A stretch of DNA of 64,000 nucleotides from Pseudomonas yangonensis. GTDB lineage: Bacteria; Pseudomonadota; Gammaproteobacteria; Pseudomonadales; Pseudomonadaceae. Numbering within the stretch: position 1 is the first letter of the stretch; every line of letters begins with the position of its first letter. This document shows, in pieces, positions 55,045-64,000 of the stretch. The position numbers and the translations under genes are program-made. Location: NCBI RefSeq assembly GCF_009932725.1, contig NZ_BLJU01000011.1, positions 1 to 64,000 on the forward strand, written 5' to 3'. The notes under the pieces are model-generated. The model did not search any database. It saw nothing but the letters and a program-made list of their open reading frames with translations, and was not told the DNA's origin.

Positions 55045-55730
55045 ACTGGGAGCTGATCTACAAGTACCTGCCGAAGATGTTCGAAGGTGCGCTGCTGACC
55101 GTCGAACTGCTGGCAGTTGCCGTCATTGCCGGGCTGATCCTGGCACTGCCCATGGGCATCGCCCGAGCGTCGAAACACTGGTACGTGCGCGCCCTGCCCT
55201 ACGGCTACATCTTCTTCTTCCGCGGCACACCGATGCTGGTGCAGCTGTTCCTCATCTACTACGGCCTGGCCCAGTTCGATGCCGTGCGCCAGAGCATCTT
55301 CTGGCCCTATCTGCGTGATCCGTACTGGTGCGCGGTGCTTACCATGACCCTGCACACCGCCGCTTATATCGCCGAGATCCTGCGCGGCGCCATCCAGGCC
55401 GTGCCGCCAGGGGAGATCGAGGCTGCCCGCGCTCTGGGCATGTCGCGCGCCCAGGCCATGCTGCACATCATCCTGCCGCGCGCCGCGCGTATCGGCCTGC
55501 CGGCCTATAGCAACGAAGTGATCCTGATGCTCAAGGCCAGTGCCCTGGCCAGCACGGTCACACTGCTGGAACTGACCGGCATGGCACGCACGCTCAATGC
55601 CCGCACTTATGTAAGCATGGAGTTCTTCTTCACCGCCGCGCTGTTCTATCTGGCGATCACCTTCATTCTGATCAACCTCTTCAAGCTGCTCGAACGCTGG
55701 CTGCGCGTCGACGCCTGCCAGGGCCGTTAA
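55041..55730 (+). CDS. polar amino-acid ABC permease 2
   Basis: 229 aa, HisM/AotM type with EAA motif EAARALGMSRAQAMLHIILPRA (~130-150) and RGTPMLVQLFLIYYGL. Second channel subunit, overlapping permease 1 by four bases. A terminator follows. Confidence 0.92.
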   Translation: MNWELIYKYLPKMFEGALLTVELLAVAVIAGLILALPMGIARASKHWYVRALPYGYIFFFRGTPMLVQLFLIYYGLAQFDAVRQSIFWPYLRDPYWCAVLTMTLHTAAYIAEILRGAIQAVPPGEIEAARALGMSRAQAMLHIILPRAARIGLPAYSNEVILMLKASALASTVTLLELTGMARTLNARTYVSMEFFFTAALFYLAITFILINLFKLLERWLRVDACQGR

Positions 55731-55736
55731 GCCTGT

Positions 55737-55765
55737 GGGTCGCCTGCACAGGCGGCCCGCTTTTT
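55737..55765 (+). terminator. ABC operon terminator
   Basis: GGGTCGCCTG-CA-CAGGCGGCCC (one G-T pair) then GCTTTTT, 7 bp after the second permease stop. Confidence 0.8.
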
Positions 55766-55778
55766 CACCATAGACGCC

Positions 55779-56993
55779 ATGTCCGAGCCCATTCTTACCT
55801 CAGGCGAACTCCTCGCCCGCTTCCAGGCGCTGGACAACTTTCTCCTGCAGCACCAGGCGCTGTGGCGTCCAAGGCCGTTTTATCATCTGCACCTGCCCTG
55901 GGAGGCAGAGCTACCCGAACTCTCCGCCTGGCTGCGCAGCCGCTCTCTGGAGCAGGCACAAGCCAGCGACAGCGGCCTCTTCGCGCTCGTGGCACCCGCC
56001 CCGTTCACCGCCCTGGCCTGCCAGGCAAAGGCGCTTAGCCAGCTGGACGAACTCCCAAGCCTGCATGGCCCGGAGCGCGCACATGCCCTGAGCGTCGATG
56101 TGCCCGGAAGAAAGCTGGCGCAGATTCAGGCCTTCGCCAGTCACCTGCAATTTCGTCAACGCCCGCTGCATTGGCTCGACTGGTGTTCAGGCAAGGGACA
56201 TCTCGGTCGCTGGCTGACCGAGGATGACCAGCGCCTGACCTGCCTGGAGTGCGACCCGGCACTGATCGAATCCGGTAGCGCATTGAGCAAACGGCTGGGG
56301 CTGGATGCCATGCACCTGCAGCAGGATGTGCTGGCCGATGATTGCAGCGAACGCCTGAGCAAAGAACATACCCCGGTAGCTCTGCACGCCTGCGGCGACC
56401 TGCATGTGCGCCTGCTGCAACTGGCCAGCCGCACTGGCTGCTCGCAGTTGGCAGTCGCCCCCTGCTGTTATAACCGCATCGCCGGCAAGCAGTACCAACC
56501 GCTCTCGACTGCAGCGCAAGCATCGGCGCTACAGCTTTCACGCGACGACCTGGGCCTGCCGCTGAGCGAGACCGTCACGGCCGGGGCTCGGGTACGCAGG
56601 CAACGCGACCAATCCATGGCCTGGCGCCTGGCCTTCGACCTGCTGCAACGCCAGTTACGCGGTGTCGACGAATACCTGCCGACCCCCTCGCTGCCCAGCG
56701 ACTGGCTGAGCAAACCTTTCGCCCGCTTCTGTCATGACCTTGCCACCCTTCGCAATGTGCCTTCGCCTGGCGAGCAGGACTGGGCCACTCTGGAAGCGCG
56801 TGGCTGGCAACGCCTGGCCGAAGTGCGCAACCTGGAACTGCTACGCAACCTGTTCCGTCGCCCACTGGAACTCTGGCTGCTGCTGGATCGTGCCCTCTAT
56901 CTGGAAGAACAGGGCTATAGCGTCAGGCTGGGCGCCTTCTGCGATTACCCATTGAGCCCACGCAACCTGCTGCTTCTGGCGGAACGCGCCTGA
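55779..56993 (+). CDS. SAM-dependent methyltransferase, METTL25-like
   Basis: 404 aa, soluble. The SAM motif I is LDWCSGKGHLGRWL (~132-145), motif II/III at LECDPALIESG and VALHACGDLHVRLLQL, and VAPCCYNRIAGKQY resembles the METTL25/RRNAD1-type motif. The C-terminal third has a Trp/Arg-rich helical part. Target unknown, rRNA or protein. Starts 48 bp after the ABC operon terminator. Confidence 0.8.
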   Translation: MSEPILTSGELLARFQALDNFLLQHQALWRPRPFYHLHLPWEAELPELSAWLRSRSLEQAQASDSGLFALVAPAPFTALACQAKALSQLDELPSLHGPERAHALSVDVPGRKLAQIQAFASHLQFRQRPLHWLDWCSGKGHLGRWLTEDDQRLTCLECDPALIESGSALSKRLGLDAMHLQQDVLADDCSERLSKEHTPVALHACGDLHVRLLQLASRTGCSQLAVAPCCYNRIAGKQYQPLSTAAQASALQLSRDDLGLPLSETVTAGARVRRQRDQSMAWRLAFDLLQRQLRGVDEYLPTPSLPSDWLSKPFARFCHDLATLRNVPSPGEQDWATLEARGWQRLAEVRNLELLRNLFRRPLELWLLLDRALYLEEQGYSVRLGAFCDYPLSPRNLLLLAERA

Positions 56994-57245
56994 GTTGCTC
57001 ACAGAAGCTGTGGATAACTCTGTTGATCCTTTCTGGGCAAGTCCTGCAAAGCCAATCGGGAATAGCCTCGCAAACGTCTGATCATTTTTCGAACAATCGC
57101 TGGAGTCATAATAAAAACAATGACTTGCAAAAAAAACGTGAGCGAGCGCACGGACAAGGTGCACAGCGGTGACAGGTGCCTTACGTTTGTGCATAAGACG
57201 AAAGCTGTTGATAGCCGCGCCTGAAAAATCTTGCCTTGAACGTGG

Positions 57246-57274
57246 CTTTACTCAGGCTGACGAATGGATATAAT
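57246..57274 (+). promoter_or_regulatory. tRNA-Thr promoter
   Basis: CTTTAC at 57246-57251 and perfect TATAAT at 57269-57274 (17-bp spacer), 14 bp before the tRNA. Confidence 0.7.
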
Positions 57275-57288
57275 GGCGGCCCTTCCGT

Positions 57289-57364
<76 letters not shown>

Positions 57365-57479
57365 TTTACATCAAGCCTACGGGCTTTGGAATTTCCTAAC
57401 CCCGTAATCATATGTTCCCGAGGTAGAGTTTCGGTACAGTCCCGTGCCGAGTACATCTCGCAGAACATATGGCGCCCCT

Positions 57480-57680
57480 CGTAAACCCCTTCTGACACAT
57501 GGAAAGCAGTCATCCGCAAGACTGGCTGGCCAACCTGCTCCAATTCCTTCCGAACCAAGCGTGATGCCGAAGACTGGGCACGCCGCACCGAAGACAAGAG
57601 GGGCGTGGCGTCTATATCGAGCGCAGCAGCTCGGAGTGCATGACGAGCGCCCCCATTGCTACCTCACCGACGCCTTTTGG
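57480..57680 (+). pseudogene. remnant of a phage-type tyrosine integrase (N-terminal part)
   Basis: Frame from ~57500 reads WKAVIRKTGWPTCSNSF, then FRTKRDAEDWARRTEDK, the core-binding N-terminal text of temperate-phage integrases (W.A.IRR.GWP.QSKTFRTKRDAEDWAR..E). After a +1 shift near 57600 it continues RGVYIERSSSECMT. There is no start, no catalytic domain and several stops. It begins ~135 bp downstream of the tRNA-Thr 3' end, where an integrase would sit. Confidence 0.75.
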
Positions 57681-58097
57681 GTCCCAAATTCCCCTATGCC
57701 TTGACCTAGCTGGTTAGCTGTATGTGATGGCGTTCGAGCGTTTTGCACCGCTCACCCTCGGCTAGACAGCCAGCGCCATTATTAGAAGCAAGACTTCACG
57801 TTCAGCATGGTCGCCATGCTGCGCGCCGGTGGACTGATCATCAAGCGGCCATGCCAGAATGCCTCTAAACGCCACAACAAGCGGCTGGCAGAGACGGCGT
57901 CGAGCCTTCATTTGGCAGGACGGGCGACAACTACAAAAAAGCCTTGGTTAAGGCCCTTAAATGTACAAGGCCGGACTGGTTGTCGCTTAGGAGGAGCCAC
58001 GAGACAACTAGTAAAAACTACCGACGCCTTCTGAACTCAAAACGATAACTTCGCCTGTGGAGGCGAACCCAACCCCGCTAGTAACAAAACAACAAAC
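57681..58097. other. gene-poor, lower-GC stretch with no recognisable gene
   Basis: About 400 bp with no ORF supported. A plus-frame reads NYKKALVKALKCTRPDWLSL then RRSHETTSKNYRRLLNSKR near 57930-58045, interrupted on both sides, which might be coding debris of the lost element. Composition is clearly lower in GC than upstream genes. I see nothing else. Confidence 0.5.
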
Positions 58098-58122
58098 AGG
58101 TCAGGCCTTGGCGGCCTGACCT
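58098..58122 (-). terminator. terminator of the polysaccharide gene cluster
   Basis: AGGTCAGGCC-TTGGC-GGCCTGACCT perfect ten-bp stem; on the minus strand it is followed by TGTTTGTTGTTTTG, a T-rich tail. It lies 65 bp after the acyltransferase stop and closes the leftward cluster. Confidence 0.75.
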
Positions 58123-58186
58123 AAACAAATAAACCTAAAAAGCCGGAGCAACTCAAATCCAACCGTAATATTAAAAAACCCTTCTC

Positions 58187-59263
58187 TTACTCTGAGACCT
58201 GACTGGCTGTCGTCTTTTTCAATTTTTTCTTATTCTTTTTCTTCCAAACAGGCAAATACATCACACGCAAAAAGCTAAATCGCTTAATAAATTCACCAAT
58301 CAGCAAGGAAGCAATCACGGTAAACACAAGCGCAATAGCAGCACCTAAATGGTCAGGAACAGAGAACCATCTCAGCAAGGCGAAGCTTTTGTTTTGAATC
58401 TCACCATGGAAGATCAGGATAACCAGAGTCGATTGCCCGATATATGTCATAGCTTTGGAAAGCCAGCCCCAATGTGTCATCAGACCTGACAACGCCCAAC
58501 AGATATACACCCCCAGAACTGCCAACAACGTGGTCCACAGCCAATGATCATAACGTCGTTGCGCCAAATCCATAGTCACGGGATGAAAAAAGAAAATCAT
58601 GCCGAACAATACGACGCTGACTAATAGACCTATCACCGAGGTTTTATGTGCACGCAGAGCCGAGCGTAACAGATAGCCAAGCAAGAAGTATGCGCTACTG
58701 ATAAAAACAACATCGGCACTGAACGGCAGCCCAGGTATGCTATAGGAGTGGCCCAAAAAGGTGACCGGCGAATGCCACGACCAGCCAAGCAGCCAGATTC
58801 CCAGCAGCATCTGAACGACCACGACAAGCCACATGATCAGAGCAGGGCACCGCAACGACTCAAGCAGGCGCAACAACAACCAGCTGTATAGAATTGCCAG
58901 CCAGAAGTGCGGCAGGAACCACAATGCTTGCCAGGGCAGTGTGCTGACCGAGGCATAGAACAAGCCTCCGATATCCGGTAGCAGGGGCTGCCCTCGCAAC
59001 ACATCACGCACCACGACATACAACAACATCGTGAAGAAGAAAGGTTTGAGCAGGGCATCGGCCTTGCCAATAGCCGTTTCAGCGAAGGTACCAGTGGTTT
59101 TGAAGAAAACCCCGGAGAGAAAGAAAAACAGCGGCAGAATGAAGGACGCCAGCAGCGGATAGAGAAAATCCGGCGAGCTGGCCACGAACCATCCATGCCC
59201 GAACACAATGATCAGGATACCCACTCCCTTGGCGATATCCATCTGAATCCAGCGCTGCTCCAC
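58187..59263 (-). CDS. acyltransferase-3 family membrane O-acyltransferase
   Basis: 358 aa, about ten hydrophobic segments. N-terminal text RWIQMDIAKGVGILIIVFGHGWF contains the conserved His of the family (OafA/NodX-like). The C-terminal tail is lysine-rich (WKKKNKKKLKKTTAS), keeping it at the cytoplasmic side. It likely acetylates or acylates the polysaccharide made by the cluster. Codon use is more AT-rich than in neighbours, e.g. around 58200-58300, suggesting foreign origin. Confidence 0.85.
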   Translation of the reverse strand: MEQRWIQMDIAKGVGILIIVFGHGWFVASSPDFLYPLLASFILPLFFFLSGVFFKTTGTFAETAIGKADALLKPFFFTMLLYVVVRDVLRGQPLLPDIGGLFYASVSTLPWQALWFLPHFWLAILYSWLLLRLLESLRCPALIMWLVVVVQMLLGIWLLGWSWHSPVTFLGHSYSIPGLPFSADVVFISSAYFLLGYLLRSALRAHKTSVIGLLVSVVLFGMIFFFHPVTMDLAQRRYDHWLWTTLLAVLGVYICWALSGLMTHWGWLSKAMTYIGQSTLVILIFHGEIQNKSFALLRWFSVPDHLGAAIALVFTVIASLLIGEFIKRFSFLRVMYLPVWKKKNKKKLKKTTASQVSE

Positions 59264-59338
59264 CCTGCTTCCCCTTTAAGAAAGCCCGCTACGGGGCTCT
59301 GACTGTTCGTGTGTGTTCGTGAGACGTACCCGCACCGC

Positions 59339-60748
59339 TCAGGCGGCACGCCAGGGCCGCAGCATCAATGCCATGCCGGCGAGCGTCGCCGCCGCGAATA
59401 GCGTAGTCAGCCCCAGTTGCAACCAGGTGTCTGCCACGCCGAAAAGACCTCCTGCGCTGATACCCAGCAACAAGCCCGCACACAGCCAGTACCGCACCCA
59501 GGCCAAATGGCCCAGAAGCGCCTGGCGGCGCATGAGCGCCAGGGCCGTGACCAGCACGCCTGCCACGGCTGCCAGCGGTATACCAGCCAACCCCAGCCAC
59601 CAGGGCAGCGCCAGCAACAACAGCGCGTTGACGCCGCTGCCCAGAAGTTCGCAGTACAGCGGCTGAACCGTGTCGCCGACTGAATAAGCATAACGGGCGA
59701 GCAAGGCATTCCAACAACCGAACACCAGCGGCAGGGCAAACCAGGCAAGCAGCGCCGGTAGCGGATCAGCCCCCAGCGATGACGGCAGCAGCAATGCCAC
59801 CAGCGCAGGGGCGGCGCCCACCAGGCCGATGCCGGCCGGCAACGCGAGCAGGCTTGCCGTCTCGACCCCACGTCTGAGCAGCGGAATACGCTGCGTATCG
59901 GCTCGGCTGCTCATCAGGCCCAGCAGCACCTGATTGAGGCTCATCAATGCCACCAGCGGAAGGTTCACCAGCTTGCGGGCCAGGTTGACCCAGGTAACAG
60001 CGCCCTCCCCGAGCAGCGACGCGACTGAACGCTCAAGCAGGGCAAGCCCCTGGCTCGCCGCGTTGCTGCCAACCAACGGCAACATGCGCCGCCCCAGTAG
60101 CCGAAGTGCCTGCAAGGAGCCGTTGCTGCGCCATGGCCTCCAGCCCTGTTTCCATTGCCAGGGCAGCAGCGAGCCGGCCATCAGCACGCTGCCTAGCACG
60201 CAGGCCTCGGCTACACCGGAGACACTGCTTTGCGCCCCCATGCTTGCCAGATAGATCACGGGCGGTGCGTTGAACAGCACCGAGCCCAATCCCGCCATCA
60301 CGAAGCGCTCGCTGGCCTGCAGCGGCACACTGAGCAGCGCATGCAGCACGAAACCCGGTATGCACCACGCGAGCAGCCGCAAGGTGTCACCTGCCTGGAC
60401 CTGCCCGGTATCGCTCAGGCCCAGGCCGATCACACCGACAATCCATGGAGCCGTAACGACTACCAGCAGCGCGGCGGCCAGACCGATCAACGCAAGCTGC
60501 GGCAACAGCGCCCCCATCCAGCGACGACGCCCCAGCTCGTCCTCGGCCAGATAAAGAGGCAACGCAGCGGCACTGAGCAGCCCACCGGCCAGCGACATGC
60601 GAACCGCCTCCGGCAGAAACAGTGCGACAAGGAAGGCATCGCTCTGCGCGCCAGCGCCCCATGCGCTGACCAGCAGCCACTCACGGGCAAAGCCCAGCGC
60701 CAGGCCGAACAGGGTAACCAGGGTGAGCGACGCGGCGGAGCCAAGCAT
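59339..60748 (-). CDS. MurJ/Wzx-like lipid-linked glycan flippase
   Basis: 469 aa, about 12-14 TM segments. N-terminus SLTLVTLFGLALGFAREWLLVSAWGAGAQSDAFLVALFLPEAVR resembles MurJ (MVF family), and PLVGSNAASQGLALLERSVASLL is the matching second-half motif. In a polysaccharide cluster it more likely flips a polymer repeat-unit than lipid II. It overlaps no gene; 8 bp separate it from the polymerase gene. Confidence 0.82.
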   Translation of the reverse strand: MLGSAASLTLVTLFGLALGFAREWLLVSAWGAGAQSDAFLVALFLPEAVRMSLAGGLLSAAALPLYLAEDELGRRRWMGALLPQLALIGLAAALLVVVTAPWIVGVIGLGLSDTGQVQAGDTLRLLAWCIPGFVLHALLSVPLQASERFVMAGLGSVLFNAPPVIYLASMGAQSSVSGVAEACVLGSVLMAGSLLPWQWKQGWRPWRSNGSLQALRLLGRRMLPLVGSNAASQGLALLERSVASLLGEGAVTWVNLARKLVNLPLVALMSLNQVLLGLMSSRADTQRIPLLRRGVETASLLALPAGIGLVGAAPALVALLLPSSLGADPLPALLAWFALPLVFGCWNALLARYAYSVGDTVQPLYCELLGSGVNALLLLALPWWLGLAGIPLAAVAGVLVTALALMRRQALLGHLAWVRYWLCAGLLLGISAGGLFGVADTWLQLGLTTLFAAATLAGMALMLRPWRAA

Positions 60749-60756
60749 GGTCGCCC

Positions 60757-62175
60757 TCAGCCTCGCTCGTTGACCACGACACCCAGGCGCTGGCGCTGCA
60801 ATCCGCGATGGAGCTTGCGAGCAGGGAACAGCCGCCTTGCCTCCAGCAGATTGATACCCACCAGCAACCAGAACAGGCCGATCATCACCACCGCGAAGCT
60901 GAAGTAATGGTCGAACAGACCGCTTATCAGCGCTGCCAGCACACCACCCAGGCTACCCAGCCATATCGCATTGTCCCGCGTCAGCACGATATCCCCCTGC
61001 TCAGGCCGGCTCTCGCGCCACCAGCACCAGGTGGCGGCGATGAACAACAGCATGCCGCCAAGCCCCAGCTTGTACATGAAGTTGAGCCACAGGTTGGAGA
61101 TGCCGATCAGGTCAGTGCCTTCGATAGGCGGCTCCAGCTTGAAGCCCAGACCGAACGGGTAGGCAAGCACCGCCCTGGGGAACATCCGGTATTCGTCGAA
61201 TCGCTCCTGTGTACTGGCGTTATCCGAGGAGAAGATCGTCGCCAGGCGTTCCTGCAGAGGCGGGTAACTCATCACCAGCGCAACGACAAGCACGGCACCG
61301 AGCATCAACAGGCGACCGGTATAGGGAACTCGCCGTCCCGCCATCCAGATCAGTACCACGGTCAGGCTCAGCATCGCCCCGCGCGAACTGCACAGCAGCA
61401 GTGCCGCAGCCCCCAGCAAGGCGACGCACAGCCCCAGCCAGCGCCGCCAGCCTTCATTGGCAAGGCCAAAACACAGCGCCAGGGGCAACAACAGCGCCAT
61501 GATGCCGCCCGTGGCATTGGGGTGCATCCAGGGCGAGCCCATGCGCGATGAAAGCGCATTCAGGGCGAAGCCGAGCATATCCAGGTTTCCGTAACTGAAG
61601 AACGTCAGCACCGGCAGCATGCCGGAAGCCGAGCGGGTCCTCAGGAATACCGCGATCGACAGGAGCAGCATCGCCAACGTGCCGAGCAACAGGCAGACAA
61701 CCAGCAACTCCCGGTTTTTGCGCTCCTGCAGCAGCTTGGCAGCGAGGAACACGACGGAAAGGTTGAGCAACCAGCGCAGCCAGTTGGACAGACCGCTGGC
61801 GGTGCCTTGTGTCGTGAGCTGCCCCACCACGAAGGGCAGGATACTGAACAGCATCAGCACCATGAGCCAGCGCTCGGTGGTGCCGGTGACCGCGACCCGG
61901 GAGGCCGGGGAGATGAACGCCTGCCACAGCAAGGCACCCCAGGTCAGCGCCAGCAGCGCCTCGCTGACCGTGGTACGAATTCCCAGGTTGACCGTCGCGT
62001 AGGGCATGAAGGTGGCAAGCAGCGCGAACAGCAGCAGCCCCCACAGCGGAAAGCGCAGTACGCTCAGGGCCACCGCCACCGCGAAGACGGCCGCCACGGC
62101 CTTGACCGGGGACAGAAACAGCAGCAGCGCACCAAATACGACGCCAACTACGATGGCAATTAGCTTTCCTGGCAT
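60757..62175 (-). CDS. O-antigen ligase/polymerase-like protein (Wzy/WaaL family)
   Basis: 472 aa, ~12 TM segments, with a large periplasmic loop (~300-375) in the C-terminal half as in Wzy_C/WaaL enzymes, including AYPFGLGFKLEPP and NLWLNFMYKLGLGGMLLF. It joins or attaches repeat-units of a surface glycan. Start overlaps the glycosyltransferase stop (TAATG), so translation is coupled. Confidence 0.82.
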   Translation of the reverse strand: MPGKLIAIVVGVVFGALLLFLSPVKAVAAVFAVAVALSVLRFPLWGLLLFALLATFMPYATVNLGIRTTVSEALLALTWGALLWQAFISPASRVAVTGTTERWLMVLMLFSILPFVVGQLTTQGTASGLSNWLRWLLNLSVVFLAAKLLQERKNRELLVVCLLLGTLAMLLLSIAVFLRTRSASGMLPVLTFFSYGNLDMLGFALNALSSRMGSPWMHPNATGGIMALLLPLALCFGLANEGWRRWLGLCVALLGAAALLLCSSRGAMLSLTVVLIWMAGRRVPYTGRLLMLGAVLVVALVMSYPPLQERLATIFSSDNASTQERFDEYRMFPRAVLAYPFGLGFKLEPPIEGTDLIGISNLWLNFMYKLGLGGMLLFIAATWCWWRESRPEQGDIVLTRDNAIWLGSLGGVLAALISGLFDHYFSFAVVMIGLFWLLVGINLLEARRLFPARKLHRGLQRQRLGVVVNERG

Positions 62176-63275
62176 TACGAACTCACTTCCGCGATCAATT
62201 CGATCAGGCGATTACGATAGGTTGCCGGGCCGAATCGCTCAGCCCACTGACGCAACAGTTGTGGGTCCTCGGCCGGCTCCGCAGACAGCCCCAGCATGAG
62301 CTGCACCAGTGCCGGCCCATCACTGGGCGAAAAACGCGGGCTGATCGCAGGCGCCACCTCGTCGAGGGAGGAGCCGCGAGCCACGGCCACCGGCACACCC
62401 AGGCTCAGGGCCTCGACAACCGGCAGACCGAATCCTTCGGCGTATGAGGGCTGCCAGAGCCGCTGCGCTCGCGCATACACGGCGTGAAGCTGCGCATCAT
62501 CGAGTCCCGACAAGGCATGCAGGCCTGGCAGGTCACGCTGCGCCTGAGGCAAGTGGTCCAGGCTGCCGACCATCACCAGATCAGGAATTTCAGCAGACTC
62601 ACGCCTGGCCTGCGCCCAGGCTTCGACGAACCATGGAATGTTCTTGCGCAACTCCCGCGTGCCCACCACCAGCCAGTAACGTGAAGGCAATGGCCGGGTA
62701 AGCGCCGCAGGTTGCCCACTGAAACCTTCGACCAGGTTGGGCAGTACCCGAACCTTGTCGGCCACGCCAGGAAACAACCGCACCGCCTCGTCGGCCGTGA
62801 AGCGCGAAGGGGTCCAGATTTGATCGGCCGTCCGCACCGCATAGCTGATCGAAAGGCGGTCACAGGCACGGTAGACCGCAGCCTTGAAAGCATTGGCGTG
62901 GTAATTCTTGAGCGTGATCTGAAACAGATCGTGCAGCAACAGCGCGTAACGCGTGCCCTTGGGACGCGGAGGCAGGGGCAGACCCATGTTGAAGTTCGCG
63001 ATGTACAGATCGATACCCTGCGTGCGCAGTTCGCCTGGCAGAAAACAGGCCTCGAAGCGCAGCCGGTTGTGAGGCTGGTGCATCGAAGCCGAGGCGCAAT
63101 CCCAGGGCGGACAGCAGACCTGCTGGCGCAGATCGGCTCCTGACGGCGCGACGGCATAGCGGGTGAGGGTTACATCGGGAAGTTCGCGCAGCACGCGCTC
63201 CATCGCCAGCACCTGACGACTGATACCCGACATCGGCGCAGACGCCACCATCCGATAGTCGAGGCCTATGCGCAT
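62175..63275 (-). CDS. GT4-type glycosyltransferase
   Basis: 366 aa from the ATG at 63275 (MRIGLDYRMVASAPMSGISRQ). GT-B fold: the acceptor loop SGISRQV, and the donor part RYWLVVGTRELRKNI and SYAEGFGLPVVEALSLGVPVAVARGSSLDEV (EX7E motif). Adds a sugar to the polymer repeat-unit; specificity unknown. The frame to 63644 runs antisense to the next gene. Overlaps it by 10 bp. Confidence 0.88.
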   Translation of the reverse strand: MRIGLDYRMVASAPMSGISRQVLAMERVLRELPDVTLTRYAVAPSGADLRQQVCCPPWDCASASMHQPHNRLRFEACFLPGELRTQGIDLYIANFNMGLPLPPRPKGTRYALLLHDLFQITLKNYHANAFKAAVYRACDRLSISYAVRTADQIWTPSRFTADEAVRLFPGVADKVRVLPNLVEGFSGQPAALTRPLPSRYWLVVGTRELRKNIPWFVEAWAQARRESAEIPDLVMVGSLDHLPQAQRDLPGLHALSGLDDAQLHAVYARAQRLWQPSYAEGFGLPVVEALSLGVPVAVARGSSLDEVAPAISPRFSPSDGPALVQLMLGLSAEPAEDPQLLRQWAERFGPATYRNRLIELIAEVSS

Positions 63276-64000
63276 GACGCCTCCGATATCGGCTGGCGCG
63301 CCAGGTCTTCGTAGATGGCCTCCACCTGACTGGCAGCGACCGCCCAGTCGTGATGGACGCGGACATACTCGCGCCCGGCCTGGCCGAGTCGCGCGGCATC
63401 CGCCGGCTGGTCCAGCACCTCGGACAACGCCACGGCCAGTTGCTGCGCCGTCTCGCCAGCCAAATAGTCGCGCCCCGGCTCCAGCGCCAGGCCGGACACC
63501 CCCTGCGCGGTACTTACCAGCGGCAGACCGGCGGCAAGGGCCTCCAGCACTTTGAGCTTCGAGCCACCGCCGTGGCGCAACGGGGCAAGAAACACCGACG
63601 ACTGCGACTGCAGCGCCGGGAGGTCGCTGACGAACCCCTGCCACTCGATTCGCTTGTCAGGCCAGCGCTCTGGCCATTGGGCCGGCAGCGCATGCCCGCA
63701 GATGCTGATGACCGCACGCGGGTTGCGTTGCCACAGCAGCGGCATGATCTCATCCAGCGCCCACTGCACGGCATCGACGTTTGGCGAGTACTCGTAATTG
63801 CCGAGAAACAGGATCCTCTGGCAAGCATTGTCGGGCGTTGCGCCAGCGAACTGCGCACAGTCCACGCCATTCACCACCACGGCCACCGGTTGCCCAGTCA
63901 GGCGCTGCATCACGGCCGCATCCGCTTCGGTCACGGCGACCACACGTGCCGCCTGCCTGAGCACCTGGCGCTCCCAGCGCCGGTAACGCCATTGGTCGAA
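63266..64000 (-). CDS. glycosyltransferase, N-terminus outside window
   Basis: Open to the right edge; 244 codons visible, starting FDQWRYRRWERQVLRQAARVV. The C-terminal GT-B half shows ILFLGNYEYSPNVDAVQWAL, FVSDLPALQSQSSVFLAPL and HGGGSKLKVLEALAAGLPLVSTAQGVSGL, typical of GT4 enzymes. The N-terminal acceptor domain lies beyond the edge. An ATG at 63964 within the frame is internal, not the start. First visible gene of the cluster. Confidence 0.85.
   Translation of the reverse strand, partial: FDQWRYRRWERQVLRQAARVVAVTEADAAVMQRLTGQPVAVVVNGVDCAQFAGATPDNACQRILFLGNYEYSPNVDAVQWALDEIMPLLWQRNPRAVISICGHALPAQWPERWPDKRIEWQGFVSDLPALQSQSSVFLAPLRHGGGSKLKVLEALAAGLPLVSTAQGVSGLALEPGRDYLAGETAQQLAVALSEVLDQPADAARLGQAGREYVRVHHDWAVAASQVEAIYEDLARQPISEASCA

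Noticed and set aside
57009-57017. DnaA box TGTGGATAA suggesting an origin
   Set aside because: A single box, no AT-rich unwinding element or dnaA-type neighbours.

Overview
This window is chromosomal DNA from a high-GC gammaproteobacterium, almost certainly a Pseudomonas. The evidence is the gene set and order: lgt-thyA, rppH-ptsP, ilvA/rpiA divergent, serA beside a D-2-hydroxyglutarate dehydrogenase, secB-grxC-rhodanese/gpmI, envC-ctpA, hisB-hisH-hisA-hisF and asmA-mutY-yggX. This follows from memory the order of two separate P. aeruginosa PAO1 neighbourhoods (around PA0305-PA0342 and PA5126-PA5160). The join lies near 34.2-34.4 kb. REP-type palindromes at several gene ends also fit Pseudomonas. 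Gene names come from motif recognition; no database search was run.

Layout. 0-6.4 kb: a cut-off secreted protein, an SH3 lipoprotein, glpQ, and a DUF2868 membrane protein paired with a DUF3482 GTPase. Upstream of glpQ (about 1501-1780) lies a decayed second copy of the 5' part of the DUF2868 gene. 6.3-17.4 kb: a glutamate-receptor-like channel with a potassium filter, thyA, lgt, a TauE/SafE permease, an NRDE protein, ptsP, rppH, a HAD phosphatase, ilvA and rpiA. 17.5-20.7 kb: a zinc/cadmium resistance module (DUF3703, CadA-type ATPase, divergent CadR with a clear operator). 20.7-34.2 kb: two SdiA-regulated-type proteins flanking a BOF protein, an FAA hydrolase, D2HGDH/serA, DUF523, a 2OG oxygenase, a lipase-like hydrolase, a thioredoxin-like protein, and an AraC regulator divergent from a penicillin/AHL-acylase-type Ntn hydrolase.

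34.2-34.7 kb is the most interesting non-coding stretch. A textbook sigma-54 promoter, with NtrC-like half-sites upstream, fires into two and a half tandem copies of a 108-109 bp hairpin repeat. I read this as a homologue of the nitrogen-regulated sRNA NrsZ. 34.7-52.2 kb is housekeeping: trmL, secB, grxC, gpmI, envC-like, ctpA, three tandem solute-binding paralogues without a transporter, his genes, an LhgO-like oxidoreductase, asmA, mutY and yggX. A 56-bp MITE-like element with a TTAG target duplication sits inside a REP at 52.2 kb.

52.4-57.4 kb: tRNA-Phe, a complete polar amino-acid ABC transporter, a METTL25-like methyltransferase and tRNA-Thr. After tRNA-Thr comes a lower-GC stretch with a wrecked phage-type integrase. 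Then a leftward polysaccharide cluster (acyltransferase, MurJ/Wzx-like flippase, Wzy/WaaL-like polymerase or ligase, two glycosyltransferases) runs off the right edge.
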